DNA from: Osmia lignaria lignaria | Taxonomy: Eukaryota; Arthropoda; Insecta; Hymenoptera; Megachilidae | Direction of reading: 5' to 3' | Length of the DNA: 64,000 bases | Assembly (NCBI RefSeq): GCF_051020975.1 | Contig: NW_027478159.1 | Coordinates: forward strand, 10,680,501 to 10,744,500 | In this document: one piece after another, positions 23,906 through 37,427 of the stretch | Layout of the letters: every line of letters starts with the position of its first letter | Position numbering within the stretch: position 1 is the stretch's first letter | The notes under the pieces: model-generated | What the model was told of the DNA's origin: nothing | Databases searched by the model: none | What the model saw: the letters and a program-made list of their open reading frames with translations, nothing else | Translations under genes and position numbers: made by a program

Positions 23906-25193
23906 TTGCAGATATATCTCAAGGGAAGGGGCCTGACGGACATATTTCGAGATATTTCTACTTCTTGTTGTTCTTCTTCTGCACAGCTAAGCTGGAAGTG
24001 GCATTTACAGCTCGCAATAGTGCAGAGTTATCTCAAAGAAAGGGGCCACGGTGTTTCTGTATCTCTATTATGTTGGTGCGGCTTCGGAACTTTTAAATAT
24101 CTTGATATATCTCGAGAACTACGCATCAGATCAAAAAATATCATAGAACATAAAAAGTAGGAAACTTAATTCTCTACAAAAAAGGTCTCTTAACATTTTG
24201 CCATAGCTCGCTTCGTTTCCGAGATATTTGCAGATTTATCTCAAGGGAAGGGGCCTGACGGACATATTTCGAGATATTTCTTCTTCTTGTTGTTCTTCTT
24301 CTGCACAGCTAAGCTGGAAGTGGCATTTGCAGCTCGCAATAGTGCAGAGTTATCGCAAAGAAAGGGGCCACGGTGTTTCTGTATCTCTATTATGTTGGTG
24401 CGGCTTCGGAACTTTTAAGTATCTTGATATATCTCGAGAACTACGCATCTGATCAAAAAATATCATAGAACATAAAAAGTAGGAAACTTAATTCTCTACA
24501 AAAAAGGTCTCTTAACATTTTGCCATAGCTCGCTTCGTTTCCGAGATACTTGCCGATTTATCTCAAGGGAAGGGGCCTGACGGACATATTTCGAGATATT
24601 TCTTCTTCTTGTTGTTCTTCTTCTGCACAGCTAAGCTGGAAGTGGCATTTGCAGCTCGCAATTGTGCAGAGTTATCTCAAAGAGAGGGGCCACGGTGTTT
24701 CTGTATCTCTATTATGTTGGTGCGGCTTCGGAACTTTTAAATATCTCGATATATCTCGAAAACTACGCTTCTGATCAAGAAATACCATAGAACATAAATT
24801 GTAGGAAACATAATTCTCTACAAAAAAGGTCTCTTAACATTTTGCCATAGCTCGCTTCGTTTCCGAGATATTTGCAGATTTATCTCAAGGGAAGGGTCCT
24901 GATGGACATATTTCGAGATATTTCTTCTTCTTGTTGTTCTTCTTCTGCACAGCTAAACTGGAAGTGGCATTTCCAGCTCGCAATAGTGCAGAGTTATCTC
25001 AAAGAGAGGGGCCACGGTGTTTCTGTATCTCTATTATGTTGGTGCGGCTTCGGAACTTTTAAATATCTTGATATATCTCGAGAACTACGCATCTGATCAA
25101 AAAATATCATAGAACATAAATTGTAGGAAACATAATTCTCTACAAAAAAGGTCTCTTAACATTTTGCCATAGCTCGCTTCGTTTCCGAGATAC
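23906..25193 (+). repeat. Units 74-77: second copy of the A/B junction block
   Basis: The partner of 20686-21973 at an offset of exactly ten units (3,220 bp). Differences are few: unit 76 ends GATCAAGAAATACC and unit 67 ends CGCACCTGATC. The insertion of this block accounts for most of the extra sequence at 23262-25193 in copy B compared with copy A. Confidence 0.85.
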
Positions 25194-26159
25194 TTGCCGA
25201 TTTATCTCAAGGGAAGGGGCCTGGCGGACATATTTCGAGATATTTCTTCTTCTTGTTGTTCTTCTTCTGCACAGCTAAGCTGGAAGTGGCATTTGCAGCT
25301 CGCAATTGTGCAGAGTTATCTCAAAGAGAGGGGCCACGGTGTTTCTGTATCTCTATTATGTTGGTGCGGCTTCGGAACTTTTAAATATCTTGATATATGT
25401 CGAGAACTACGCCTCTGATCGAAAAATATCATACAACATAAAAAGTAGGAAACTTAATTCTCTACAAAAAAGGTCTCTTAACATTTTGCCATAGCTCGCT
25501 TGGTTTCCGAGGTATTTGCAGATTTATCTCAAGGGAAGGGGCCTGACGGACATATTTCGAGATATTTCTTCTTCTTGTTGTTCTTCTTCTGCATAGCTAA
25601 GCTGGAAGTGGCATTTCCAGCTCGCAATAGTGCAGAGTTATCCCAAAGAAAGGGGCCACGGTGTTTCTGTATCTCTATTATGTTGGTGCGGCTTCGGCAC
25701 TTTTAAATATCTCGATATATCTCGAAAACTACGCTTCTGATCAAAAAATATCATAGAACATAAATTGTAGGAAACATAATTCTCTACGAAAAAGGTCTCT
25801 TAACATTTTGCCACAGCTCGCTTCGTTTCCGAGATATTTGCAGATATATCTCAAGGGAAGGGTCCTGATGGACATATTTCGAGATATCTCTTCTTCTTGT
25901 TGTTCTTCTTCTGCACAGCTAAACTGGAAGTGGCATTTCCAGCTCGCAATCGTGCAGAGTAATCTCAAAGAAAGGGGCCACGGTGTTTCTGTATCTCTAT
26001 TATGTTGGTGCGGCTTCGGAACTTTTAAATATCTTGATATATCTCGAGAACTACGCCTCTGATCGAAAAATATCATAGAACATAAAAAGTAGGAAACTTA
26101 ATTCTCTACAAAAAAGGTCTCTTAACATTTTGCCATAGCTCGCTTCGTTTCCGAGATAT

Positions 26160-26480
26160 TTGCAGATTTATCTCAAGGGAAGGGGCCGACGGACATATTT
26201 CGAGATATTTCTTCTTCTTGTTGTTCTTCTTCTGCACAGCTAAGCTGGAAGTGGCATTTGCAGCTCGCAATAGTGCAGAGTTATCTCAAAGAAAGGGGCC
26301 ACGGTGTTTCTGTACCTCTATTATGTTGGTGCAGCTTCGGAGCTTTTAAATATCTTGATATATCTCGAAAACTACGCTTCTGATCAAAAAATATCATAGA
26401 ACATAAATTGTAGGAAACATAATTCTCTACAGAAAAGGTCTCTTAACATTTTGCCATAGCTCGCTTCGTTTCCGAGATAT
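26160..26480 (+). repeat. 321-bp monomer (unit 81), copy B partner of unit 14
   Basis: It has the same GGGGCCGACGG deletion, GTACCTC and CAGCTTCGGAGC changes as unit 14, at an offset of 21,565 bp. It has the common CTTCTTCTTG tract where unit 14 has CTACTTCTTG, so one copy changed after duplication. Confidence 0.9.
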
Positions 26481-28090
26481 TTGCAGATTTATCTCAAGGG
26501 AAGGGTCCTGATGGACATATTTCGAGATGTTTCTTCTTCTTGTTGTTCTTCTTCTGCACAGCTAAACTGGAAGTGGCATTTCCAGCTCGCAGTAGTGCAG
26601 AGTTATCTCAAAGAAAGGGGCCACGGTGTTTCTGTATCTCTATTATGTTGGTGCGGCTTCGGAACTTTTAAATATCTCGATATATCTCGAAAACTACGCT
26701 TCTGATCAAAAAATATCAGAGAATGTAAATTGTAGGAAACATAATTCTCTACAAAAAAGGTCTCTTAAGATTTTGCCATAGCTCGCTTCGTTTCCGAGAT
26801 AATTGCAGATTTATCTCAAGGGAAGGGGCCTGACGGACATATTTCGAGATATTTCTTCTTCTTGTTGTTCTTCTTCTGCACAGCTAAGCTGGAAGTGGCA
26901 TTTGCAGGTCGCAATAGTGCAGAGTTATCTCAAAGAAAGGGGCCACGGTGTTTCTGTATCTCTATTATGTTGGTGCGGCTTCGGAACTTTTAAATATCTT
27001 GATATATCTCGAGAACTACGCATCTGATCAAAAAATATCGTAGAACATAAAAAGTAGGAAACTTAATTCTCTACAAATAAGGTCTCTTAACATTTTGCCA
27101 TAGCTCGCTTGGTTTCCGAGATATTTGCAGATTTATCTCAAGGGAAGGGGCCTGAGGGACATATTTCGAGATATTTCTTCTTCTTGTTGTTCTTCTTCTG
27201 CACAGCTAAGCTGGAAGTGGCATTTGCAGCTCGCAGTAGTGCAGAGTTACCTCAAGGAAAGGGGCCACGGTGTTTCTGTATCTCTATTATGTTGGTGCCG
27301 CTTCGGAACTTTTAAATATCTGGATATATCTCGAGAACTACGCATCTGATCAAAAAATATCATTGAACATAAAAAGTAGGAAACTTAATTCTCTACAAAA
27401 AAGGTCTCTTAACATTTTGCCATAGCTCGCTTCGTTTCCGAGATATTTGCAGATTTATCTCAAGGGAAGGGGCCTGACGGACATATTTCGAGATATTTCT
27501 TCTTCTTGTTGTTCTTCTTCTGCACAGCTAAGCTGGAAGTGCCATTTGCAGCGCGCAATAGTGCAGAGTTATCTCAAAGAAAGGGGCCACGCTGTTTCTG
27601 TATCTCTATTATGTTGGTGCGGCTTCGGAACTTTTAAATATCTTGATATATCTCGAGAACTACGCATGTGATCAAAAAATATCATAGAACATAAAAAGTA
27701 GGAAACTTAATTTTCTACAAAAAAGGTCTCTTAACGTTTTGCAATAGCTCGCTTCGTTTCCGAGATATTTGCAGATTTATCTCAAGGGAAGGGTCCTGAC
27801 GGACATATTTCGAGATATTTCTTCTTCTTGTTGTTCTTCTTCTGCACAGCTAAACTGGAAGTGGCATTTCCAGCTCGCAATAGTGCAGAGTTATCCCAAA
27901 GAAAGGGGCCACGATGTTTCTGTATCTCTATTATGTTGGTGCGGCTTCGGAACTTTTAAATATCTCGATATATCTCGAAAACTACGCTTCTGATCAAAAA
28001 ATATCATAGAACATAAATTGTAGGAAACATAATTCTCTACAAAAAAGGTCTCTTAACATTTTGCCATAGCTCGCTTCGTTTCCGAGATAT

Positions 28091-28412
28091 TTGCAGATTT
28101 ATCTCAAGGGAAGGGGCCTGAGGGACATATTTCGAGATATTTCTTCTTCTTGTTGTTCTTCTTCTGCACAGCTAAGCTGGAAGTGGCATTTGCAGCTCGC
28201 AGTAGTGCAGAGTTACCTCAAGGAAAGGGGCCACGGTGTTTCTGTATCTCTATTATGTTGGTGCCGCTTCGGAACTTTTAAATATCTGGATATATCTCGA
28301 AAACTACGCTTCTGATCAAAAAATAGCATAGAACATAAATTGTAGGAAACATAATTCTCTACAAAAAAGGTCTCCTAACATTTTGCCATAGCTCGCTTCG
28401 TTTCCGAGATAT
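28091..28412 (+). repeat. Hybrid monomer (unit 87) at a six-unit deletion in copy B
   Basis: The front of this unit matches units 17/20 (CCTGAGGGACAT, GCAGTAGTGC, CTCAAGGAAAGG, GTGCCGCTTCGG, TATCTGGATAT). Its end matches unit 26 of copy A (CGAAAACTACGCTTC, then the rare AAAATAGCATAG and GGTCTCCTAACATT). The following unit 88 matches unit 27. The switch lies between about 28290 and 28301, in the inverted-motif region. The unit is what an unequal exchange deleting six units (1,932 bp) would leave. Confidence 0.82.
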
Positions 28413-31310
28413 TTGCAGATTTATCTCAAGGGAAGGGTCCTGATGGACATATTTCGAGATATTTCTTCTTCTTGTTGTTCTTCTTCTGCACAGCTAAACT
28501 GGAAGTGGCATTTCCAGCTCGCAATCGTGCAGAGTTATCTCAAAGAAAGGGGCCACGGTGTTTCTGTATCTGTATTATGTTGGTGCGGCTTCGGAACTTT
28601 TAAATATCTTGATATATCTCGAGAACTACGCCTCTGATCGAAAAATATCATAGAACATAAAAAGTAGGAAACTTAATTCTCTACAAAAAAGGTCTCTTAA
28701 CATTTTGCCATAGCTCGCTTGGTTTCCGAGATATTTACAGATTTATCTCAAGGGAAGGGGCCTGACGGACATATTTCGAGATATTTCTTCTTCTTGTTGT
28801 TCTTCTTCTGCACAGCTAAGCTGGAAGTGGCATTTGCAGCTCGCAATAGTGCAGAGTTATCGCAAAGAAAGGGGCCACGGTGTTTCTGTAGCTCTATTAT
28901 GTTGGTGCGGCTTCGGAACTTTTAAATATCTTGATATATCTCGAGAACTACGCATCTGATTAAAAAATATCATAGAACATAAAAAGTAGGAAACCTAATT
29001 TTCTACAAAAAAGGTCTCTTAACATTTTGCCGTAGCTCGCTTCGTTTCCGAGATATTTGCAGATTTATCTCAAGGGAAGGGGCCTGACGGACATATTTCG
29101 AAATATTTCTTATTCTTGTTGTTCTTCTTCTGCACAGCTAAGCTGGAAGTGGCATTTGCAGCCCGCAATAGTGCAGAGTTATCTCAAAGAAAGGGGCCAC
29201 GGTGTTTCTGTACCTCTATTATGTTGGTGCAGCTTCGGAGCTTTTAAATATCTTGATATATCTCGAAAACTACGCTTCTGATCAAAAAATATCAGAGAAC
29301 GTAAATTGTAGGAAACATAATTCTCTACAAAAAAGGTCTCTTAACATTTTGCCATAGCTCGCTTCGTTTCCGCGATATTTGCAGATTTATCTCAAGGGAA
29401 GGGGCCTGACGGACATATTTCGAGATATTTCTTCTTCTTGTTGTTCTTCTTCTGCACAGCTAAGCTGGAAGTGGCATTTGCAGCTCGCAATAGTGCAGAG
29501 TTATCTCAAAGAAAGGGGCCACGGTGTTTCTGTATCTCTATTATGTTGGTGCGGCTTCGGAACTTTTAAATATCTTGATATATCTCGAGAACTACGCATC
29601 TGATCAAAAAATATCGTAGAACATAAAAAGTAGGAAACTTAATTCTCTACAAATAAGGTCTCTTAACATTTTGCCATAGCTCGCTTGGTTTCCGAGATAT
29701 TTGCAGATTTATCTCAAGGGAAGCGGCCTGAGGGACATATTTCGAGATATTTCTTCTTCTTGTTGTTCTTCTTCTGCACAGCTAAGCTGGAAGTGGCATT
29801 TGCAGCTCGCAATAGTGCAGAGTTACCTCAAAGAAAGGGGCCACGGTGTTTCTGTATCTCTATTATGTTGGTGCCGCTTCGGAACTTTTAAATATCTGGA
29901 TATATCTCGAGAACTACGCATCTGATCAAAAAATATCGTAGAACATAAAAAGTAGGAAACTTAATTCTCTACAAAAAAGGTCTCTTAACATTTTGCCATA
30001 GCTCGCTTGGTTTCCGAGATATTTGCAGATTTATCTCAAGGGAAGGGGCCTGACGGACATATTTCGAGATATTTCTTCTTCTTGTTGTTCTTCTTCTGCA
30101 CAGCAAAGCTGGAAGTGGCATTTGCAGCTCGCAATAGTGCAGAGTTATCTCAAAGAAAGGGGCCACGGTGTTTCTGTATCTGTATTATGTTGGTGCGGCT
30201 TCGGAACTTTTAAATATCTTGATATATCTCGAGAACTACGCATCTGATCAAAAAATATCATAGAACATAAAAAGTAGGAAACCTAATTTTCTACAAAAAA
30301 GGTCGCTTAACATTTTGCCGTAGCTCGCTTCGTTTCCGAGATATTTGCAGATTTATCTCAAGGGAAGGGGCCTGACGGACATATTTCGAGATATTTCTTC
30401 TTCTTGTCGTTCTTCTTCTGCACAGCTAAGCTGGAAGTGGCATTTGCGGCTCGCACTAGTGCAGAGTTATCTCAACGAAAGGGGCCACGGTGTTTCTGTA
30501 CCTCTATTATGTTGGTGCAGCTTCGGAGCTTTTAAATATCTTGATATATCTCGAGAACTACGCATCTGATCAAAAAATATCATAGAACATAAAAAGTAGG
30601 AAACTTAATTCTCTACAAAAAAGGTCTCTTAACATTTTGCCATAGCTCGCTTCGTTTCCGAGATATTTTCAGATTTATCTCAAGGGAAGGGGCCTGACGG
30701 ACATATTTCGAGATATTTCTTCTTCTTGTTGTTCTTCTTCTGCACAGCTAAGCTGGAAGTGGCATTTGCAGCGCGCAATAGTGCAGAGTTATCTCAAAGA
30801 AAGGGGCCACGGTGTTTCTGTATCTCTATTATGTTGGTGCGGCTTCGGAACTTTTAAATATCTTGATATATCTCGAAAACTACGCTTCTGATCAAAAAAT
30901 ATCAGAGAACGTAAATTGTAGGAAACATAATTCTCTACAAAAAAGGTCTCTTAACATTTTGCCATAGCTCGCTTCGTTTCCGAGATATTTGCAGATTTAT
31001 CTCAAGGGAAGGGGCCTGACGGACATATTTCGAGATATTTCTTCTTCTTGTTGTTCTTCTTCTGCACAGCTAAGCTGGAAGTGGCATTTGCAGCGCGCAA
31101 TAGTGCAGAGTTATCTCAAAGAAAGGGGCCACGGTGTTTCTGTATCTCTATTATGTTGGTGCGGCTTCGGAACTTTTAAATATCTTGATATATCTCGAGA
31201 ACTACGCATCTGATCAAAAAATATCGTAGAACATAAAAAGTAGGAAACTTAATTCTCTACAAATAAGGTCTCTTAACATTTTGCCATAGCTCGCTTGGTT
31301 TCCGAGATAT

Positions 31311-31632
31311 TTGCAGATTTATCTCAAGGGAAGGGGCCTGACGGACATATTTCCAGATATTTCTTCTTCTTGTTGTTCTTCTTCTGCACAGCTAAGCTGG
31401 AAGTGGCATTTGCAGCTCGCAATAGTGCAGAGTTATCTCAAAGAAAGGGGCCACGGTGTTTCTGTATCTGTATTATGTTGGTGCGGCTTCGGAACTTTTA
31501 AATATCTTGATATATCTCGAGAACTACGCATCTGATCAAAAAATATCATAGAACATAAAAAGTAGGAAACCTAATTTTCTACAAAAAAGGTCGCTTAACA
31601 TTTTGCCGTAGCTCGCTTCGTTTCCGAGATAT
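31311..31632 (+). repeat. Extra monomer in copy B (unit 97)
   Basis: Copy A runs directly from unit 35 (11356) to unit 36 (11678). Copy B has unit 97 between their partners, units 96 and 98, which moves the offset from 19,633 to 19,955 bp. Unit 97 resembles unit 93 (GTATCTGTATTATG) and carries a private TTTCCAGATATTTC. Unit 96 has GTATCTCTATT, whereas unit 35 has GTATCTGTATT and a private GTTGTTGCGG. So unit 35 looks like a fusion of the front of 96 with the back of 97, or 96-97 are an expansion of it. Confidence 0.7.
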
Positions 31633-32920
31633 TTGCAGATTTATCTCAAGGGAAGGGGCCTGACGGACATATTTCGAAATATTTCTTATTCTTGTTGTTC
31701 TTCTTCTGCACAGCTAAGCTGGAAGTGGCATTTGCAGCTCGCAATAGTGCAGAGTTATCTCAAAGAAAGGGGCCACGGTGTTTCTGTATCTCTATTATGT
31801 TGGTGCGGCTTCGGAACTTTTAAATATCTTGATATATCTCGAGAACTACGCATCTGATCAAAAAATATCGTAGAACATAAAAAGTAGGAAACTTAATTCT
31901 CTACAAATAAGGTCTCTTAACATTTTGCCATAGCTCGGTTGGTTTCCGAGATATTTGCAGATTTATCTCAAGGGAAGGGGCCTGAGGGACATATTTCGAG
32001 ATATTTCTTCTTCTTGTTGTTCTTCTTCTGCACAGCTAAGCTGGAAGTGGCATTTGCAGCACGCAATAGTGCAGAGTTACCTCAAAGAAAGGGGCCACGG
32101 TGTTTCTGTATCTCTATTATGTTGGTGCCGCTTCGGAACTTTTAAATATCTGGATATATCTCGAGAACTACGCATCTGATCAAAAAATATCATAGAACAT
32201 AAAAAGTAGGAAACTTAATTCTCTACAAAAAAGGTCTCCTAACATTTTGCCATAGCTCGCTTCGTTTCCGAGATATTTGCAGATATATCTCAAGGGAAGG
32301 GGCCTGACGGACATATTTCAAGATATTTCTTCTTCTTGTTGTTCTTCTTCTGCACAGCTAAGCTGGAAGTGGCATTTACAGCTCGCAATAGTGCAGAGTT
32401 ATCTCAAAGAAAGGGGCCACGGTGTTTCTGTATCTCTATTATGTTGGTGCGGCTTCGGAACTTTTAAATATCTTGATATATCTCGAGAACTACGCATCTG
32501 ATCAAAAAATGTCATAGAACGTAAAAAGTAGGAAACTTAATTCTCTACAAAAAAGGTCTCTTAACATTTTGCCATAGCTCTCTTCGTTTCCGAGATATTT
32601 GCAGATTTATCTCAAGGGAAGGGGCCTGACGGACATATTTCGAGATATTTCTTCTTCTTGTTGTTCTTCTTCTGCACAGCTAAGCTGGAAGTGGCATTTG
32701 CAGCTCGCAATAGTGCAGAGTTATCTCAAAGAAAGGGGCCACGGTGTTTCTGTATCTCTATTATGTTGGTGCGGCTTCGGAACTTTTAAATATCTTGATA
32801 TATCTCGAGAACTACGCATCTGATCAAAAAATATCATAGAACATGAAAAGTAGGAAACTTAATTCTCTACAAAAAAGGTCTCTTAACATTTTGCCATAGC
32901 TCTCTTCGTTTCCGAGATAT

Positions 32921-35900
32921 TTGCAGATTTATCTCGAGGGAAGGGGTCTGACGGACATATTTCGAGATATTTCTTCTTCTTGTTGTTCTTCTTCTGCACA
33001 GCTAAGCTGGAAATGGCATTTGCAGCTCGCAATAGTGCAGAGTTATCTCAAAGAAAGGGGCCACGGTGTTTCTGTATCTCTATTATGTTGGTGCGGCTTC
33101 GGAACTTTTAAATATCTTGATATATCTCGAGAACTACGCATCTGATCAAAAAATATCATAGAACATAAAAAGTAGGAAACTTAATTCTCTACAAAAAAGG
33201 TCTCTTAACATTTTGCCATAGCTCGCTTCGTTTCCGAGATATTTGCAGATTTATCTCAAGGGAAGGGGCCTAACGGACATATTTCGAGATATTTCTTCTT
33301 CTTGTTGTTCTTCTTCTGCACAGCTAAACTGGAAGTGGCATTTCCAGCTCGCAATAGTGCAGAGTCATCTCAAAGAAAGGGGCCACGGTGTTTCTGTATC
33401 TCTATTATGTTGGTGCGGCTTCGGAACTTTTAAATATCTCGATATATCTCGAAAACTACGCTTCTGATCAAAAAATATCATTGAACATAAATTGTAGGAA
33501 ACATAATTCTCGACAAAAAAGGTCTCTTAACATTTTGCCATAGCTCGCTTCGTTTCAGAGATATTTGCAGATATATCTCAAGGGAAGGGGCCTGACGGAC
33601 ATATTTCAAGATATTTCTTCTTCTTGTTGTTCTTCTTCTGCACAGCTATGCTGGAAGTGGCATTTACAGCTCGCAATAGTGCAGAGTTATCTCAAAGAAA
33701 GGGGCCACGGTGTTTCCGTATCTCTATTATGTTGGTGCGGCTTCGGAACTTTTAAATATCTTGATATATCTCGAGAACTACGCATCTGATCAAAAAATAT
33801 CATAGAACATGAAAAGTAGGAAACTTAATTCTCTACAAAAAAGGTCTCTTAACATTTTGCCATAGCTCTCTTCGTTTCCGAGATATTTGCAGATTTATCT
33901 CGAGGGAAGGGGTCTGACGGACATATTTCGAGATATTTCTTCTTCTTGTTGTTCTTCTTCTGCACAGCTAAGCTGGAAATGGCATTTGCAGCTCGCAATA
34001 GTGCAGAGTTATCTCAAAGAAAGGGGCCACGGTGTTTCTGTATCTCTATTATGTTGGTGCGGCTTCGGAACTTTTAAATATCTTGATATATCTCGAGAAC
34101 TACGCATCTGATCAAAAAATATCATAGAACATAAAAAGTAGGAAACTTAATTCTCTACAAAAAAGGTCTCTTAACATTTTGCCATAGCTCGCTTCGTTTC
34201 CGAGATATTTGCAGATTTATCTCAAGGGAAGGGGCCTAACGGACATATTTCGAGATATTTCTTCTTCTTGTTGTTCTTCTTCTGCACAGCTAAACTGGAA
34301 GTGGCATTTCCAGCTCGCAATAGTGCAGAGTCATCTCAAAGAAAGGGGCCACGGTGTTTCTGTATCTCTATTATGTTGGTGCGGCTTCGGAACTTTTAAA
34401 TATCTCGATATATCTCGAAAACTACGCTTCTGATCAAAAAATATCATAGAACATAAATTGTAGGAAACATAATTCTCGACAAAAAAGGTCTCTTAACATT
34501 TTGCCATAGCTCGCTTCGTTTCAGAGATATTTGCAGATATATCTCAAGGGAAGGGGCCTGACGGACATATTTCAAGATATTTCTTCTTCTTGTTGTTCTT
34601 CTTCTGCACAGCTATGCTGGAAGTGGCATTTACAGCTCGCAATAGTGCAGAGTTATCTCAAAGAAAGGGGCCACGGTGTTTCCGTATCTCTATTATGTTG
34701 GTGCGGCTTCGGAACTTTTAAATATCTTGATATATCTCGAGAACTACGCATCTGATCAAAAAATGTCATAGAACGTAAAAAGTAGGAAACTTAATTCCCT
34801 ACAAAAAAGGTCTCTTAACATTTTGCCATAGCTCTCTTCGTTTCCGAGATATTTCCAGATTTATCTCAAGGGAAGGGGCCTGACGGACATATTTCGAGAT
34901 ATTTCTTCTTCTTGTTGTTCTTCTTCTGCACAGCTAAGCTGGAAGTGGCATTTGCAGCTCGCAATAGTGCAGAGTTATCTCAAAGAAAGGGGCCACGGTG
35001 TTTCTGTATCTCTATTATGTTGGTGCGGCTTCGGAACTTTTAAATATCTTGATATATCTCGAGAACTACGCATCTGATCAAAAAATATCATACAACATAA
35101 ATTGTAGGAAACATAATTCTCGACAAAAAAGGTCTCTTAACATTTTGCCATAGCTCGCTTCGTTTCCGAGATATTTGCAGATATATCTCAAGGGAAGGGG
35201 CCTGACGGACATATTTCAAGATATTTCTTCTTCTTGTTGTTCTTCTTCTGCACAGCTAAGCTGGAAGTGGCATTTACAGCTCGCAATAGTGCAGAGTTAT
35301 CTCAAAGAAAGGGGCCACGGTGTTTCTGTAACTCTATTATGTTGGTGCGGCTTCGGAACTTTTAAATATCTTGATATATCTCGAGAACTACGCATCTGAT
35401 CAAAAAATATCATAGAACATAAAAAGTAGGAAACTTAATTCTCTACAAAAAAGGTCTCTTAACATTTTGCCATAGCTCGCTTCGTTTCCGAGATATTTGC
35501 AGATTTATCTCAAGGGAAGGGGCCTAACGGACATATTTCGAGATATTTCTTCTTCTTGTTGTTCTTCTTCTGCACAGCTAAACTGGAAGTGGCATTTCCA
35601 GCTCGCAATAGTGCAGAGTCATCTCAAAGAAAGGGGCCACGGTGTTTCTGTATCTCTATTATGTTGGTGCGGCTTCGGAACTTTTAAATATCTCGATATA
35701 TCTCGAAAACTACGCTTCTGATCAAAAAATATCATAGAACATAAATTGTAGGAAACATAATTCTCGACAAAAAAGGTCTCTTAACATTTTGCCATAGCTC
35801 GCTTCGTTTCAGAGATATTTGCAGATATATCTCAAGGGAAGGGGCCTGACGGACATATTTCAAGATATTTCTTCTTCTTGTTGTTCTTCTTCTGCACAGC

Positions 35901-37427
35901 TATGCTGGAAGTGGCATTTACAGCTCGCAATAGTGCAGAGTTATCTCAAGGAAAGGGGCCACGGTGTTTCCGTATCTCTATTATGTTGGTGCGGCTTCGG
36001 AACTTTTAAATATCTTGATATATCTCGAGAACTACGCATCTGATCAAAAAATGTCATAGAACGTAAAAAGTAGGAAACTTAATTCCCTACAAAAAAGGTC
36101 TCTTAACATTTTGCCATAGCTCTCTTCGTTTCCGAGATATTTCCAGATTTATCTCAAGGGAAGGGGCCTGACGGACATATTTCGAGATATTTCTTCTTCT
36201 TGTTGTTCTTCTTCTGCACAGCTAAGCTGGAAGTGGCATTTGCAGCTCGCAATAGTGCAGAGTTATCTCAAAGAAAGGGGCCACGGTGTTTCTGTATCTC
36301 TATTATGTTGGTGCGGCTTCGGAACTTTTAAATATCTTGATATATCTCGAGAACTACGCATCTGATCAAAAAATATCATAGAACATAAAAAGTAGGAAAC
36401 TTAATTCTCTACAAAAAAGGTCTCTTAACATTTTGCCATAGCTCGCTTCGTTTCCGAGATATTTGCAGATTTATCTCAAGGGAAGGGGCCTAACGGACAT
36501 ATTTCGAGATATTTCTTCTTCTTGTTGTTCTTCTTCTGCACAGCTAAACTGGAAGTGGCATTTCCAGCTCGCAATAGTGCAGAGTCATCTCAAAGAAAGG
36601 GGCCACGGTGTTTCTGTATCTCTATTATGTTGGTGCGGCTTCGAAACTTTTAAATATCTCGATATATCTCGAAAACTACGCTTCTGATCAAAAAATATCA
36701 TAGAACATAAATTGTAGGAAACATAATTCTCGACAAAAAAGGTCTCTTAACATTTTGCCATAGCTCGCTTCGTTTCCGAGATATTTGCAGATATATCTCA
36801 AGGGAAGGGGCCTGACGGACATATTTCAAGATATTTCTTCTTCTTGTTGTTCTTCTTCTGCACAGCTAAGCTGGAAGTGGCATTTACAGCTCGCAATAGT
36901 GCAGAGTTATCTCAAAGAAAGGGGCCACGGTGTTTCTGTAACTCTATTATGTTGGTGCGGCTTCGGAACTTTTAAATATCTTGATATATCTCGAGAACTA
37001 CGCATCTGATCAAAAAATGTCATGGAACGTAAAAAGTAGGAAACTTAATTCTCTACAAAAAAGGTCTCTTAACATTTTGCCATAGCTCTCTTCGTTTCCG
37101 AGATATTTCCAGATTTATCTCAAGGGAAGGGGCTGACGGACATATTTCGAGATATTTCTTCTTCTTGTTGTTCTTGTTCTGCACAGCTAAGCTGGAAGTG
37201 GCATTTGCAGCTCGCAATAGTGCAGAGTTATCTCAAAGAAAGGGGCCACGGTGTTTCTGTATCTCTATTATGTTGGTGCGGCTTCGGAACTTTTAAATAT
37301 CTTGATATATCTCGAGAACTACGCATCTGATCAAAAAATATCATAGAACATAAAAAGTAGGAAACTTAATTCTCTACAAAAAAGGTCTCTTAACATTTTG
37401 CCATAGCTCGCTTCGTTTCCGAGATAT
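32921..37427 (+). repeat. Three-unit higher-order pattern in copy B (units 102-115)
   Basis: The partner of 12966-17473. The complete triads start at 32921 and 33887; second-plus-third types recur at 35497/35819, and a variant pair at 36463/36785. Unit 108 (34853) has AAGCTGG and a TTTGCAG body where unit 46 has AAACTGG and TTTCCAG, so it is a recombinant or converted version. The order and number of units differ from copy A by one, showing that the triads kept rearranging after the block duplication. Confidence 0.8.
37107..37427 (+). repeat. 321-bp monomer (unit 115), partner of unit 54
   Basis: It has the same GGGGCTGACGG loss as unit 54 and is preceded by GTCATGGAACG. It has a private TTCTTGTTCTGC in the trinucleotide tract. 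Confidence 0.9.

Noticed and set aside
25741..26076. Minus-strand open frame of 111 codons, and shorter minus-strand frames of 65-76 codons elsewhere
   Set aside because: They exist only where a subfamily substitution removes a stop in the antisense of the same satellite (for example the CTGATCG tail or the TATAGAAGG deletion). No homology to a protein family is recognisable and composition is that of the repeat.
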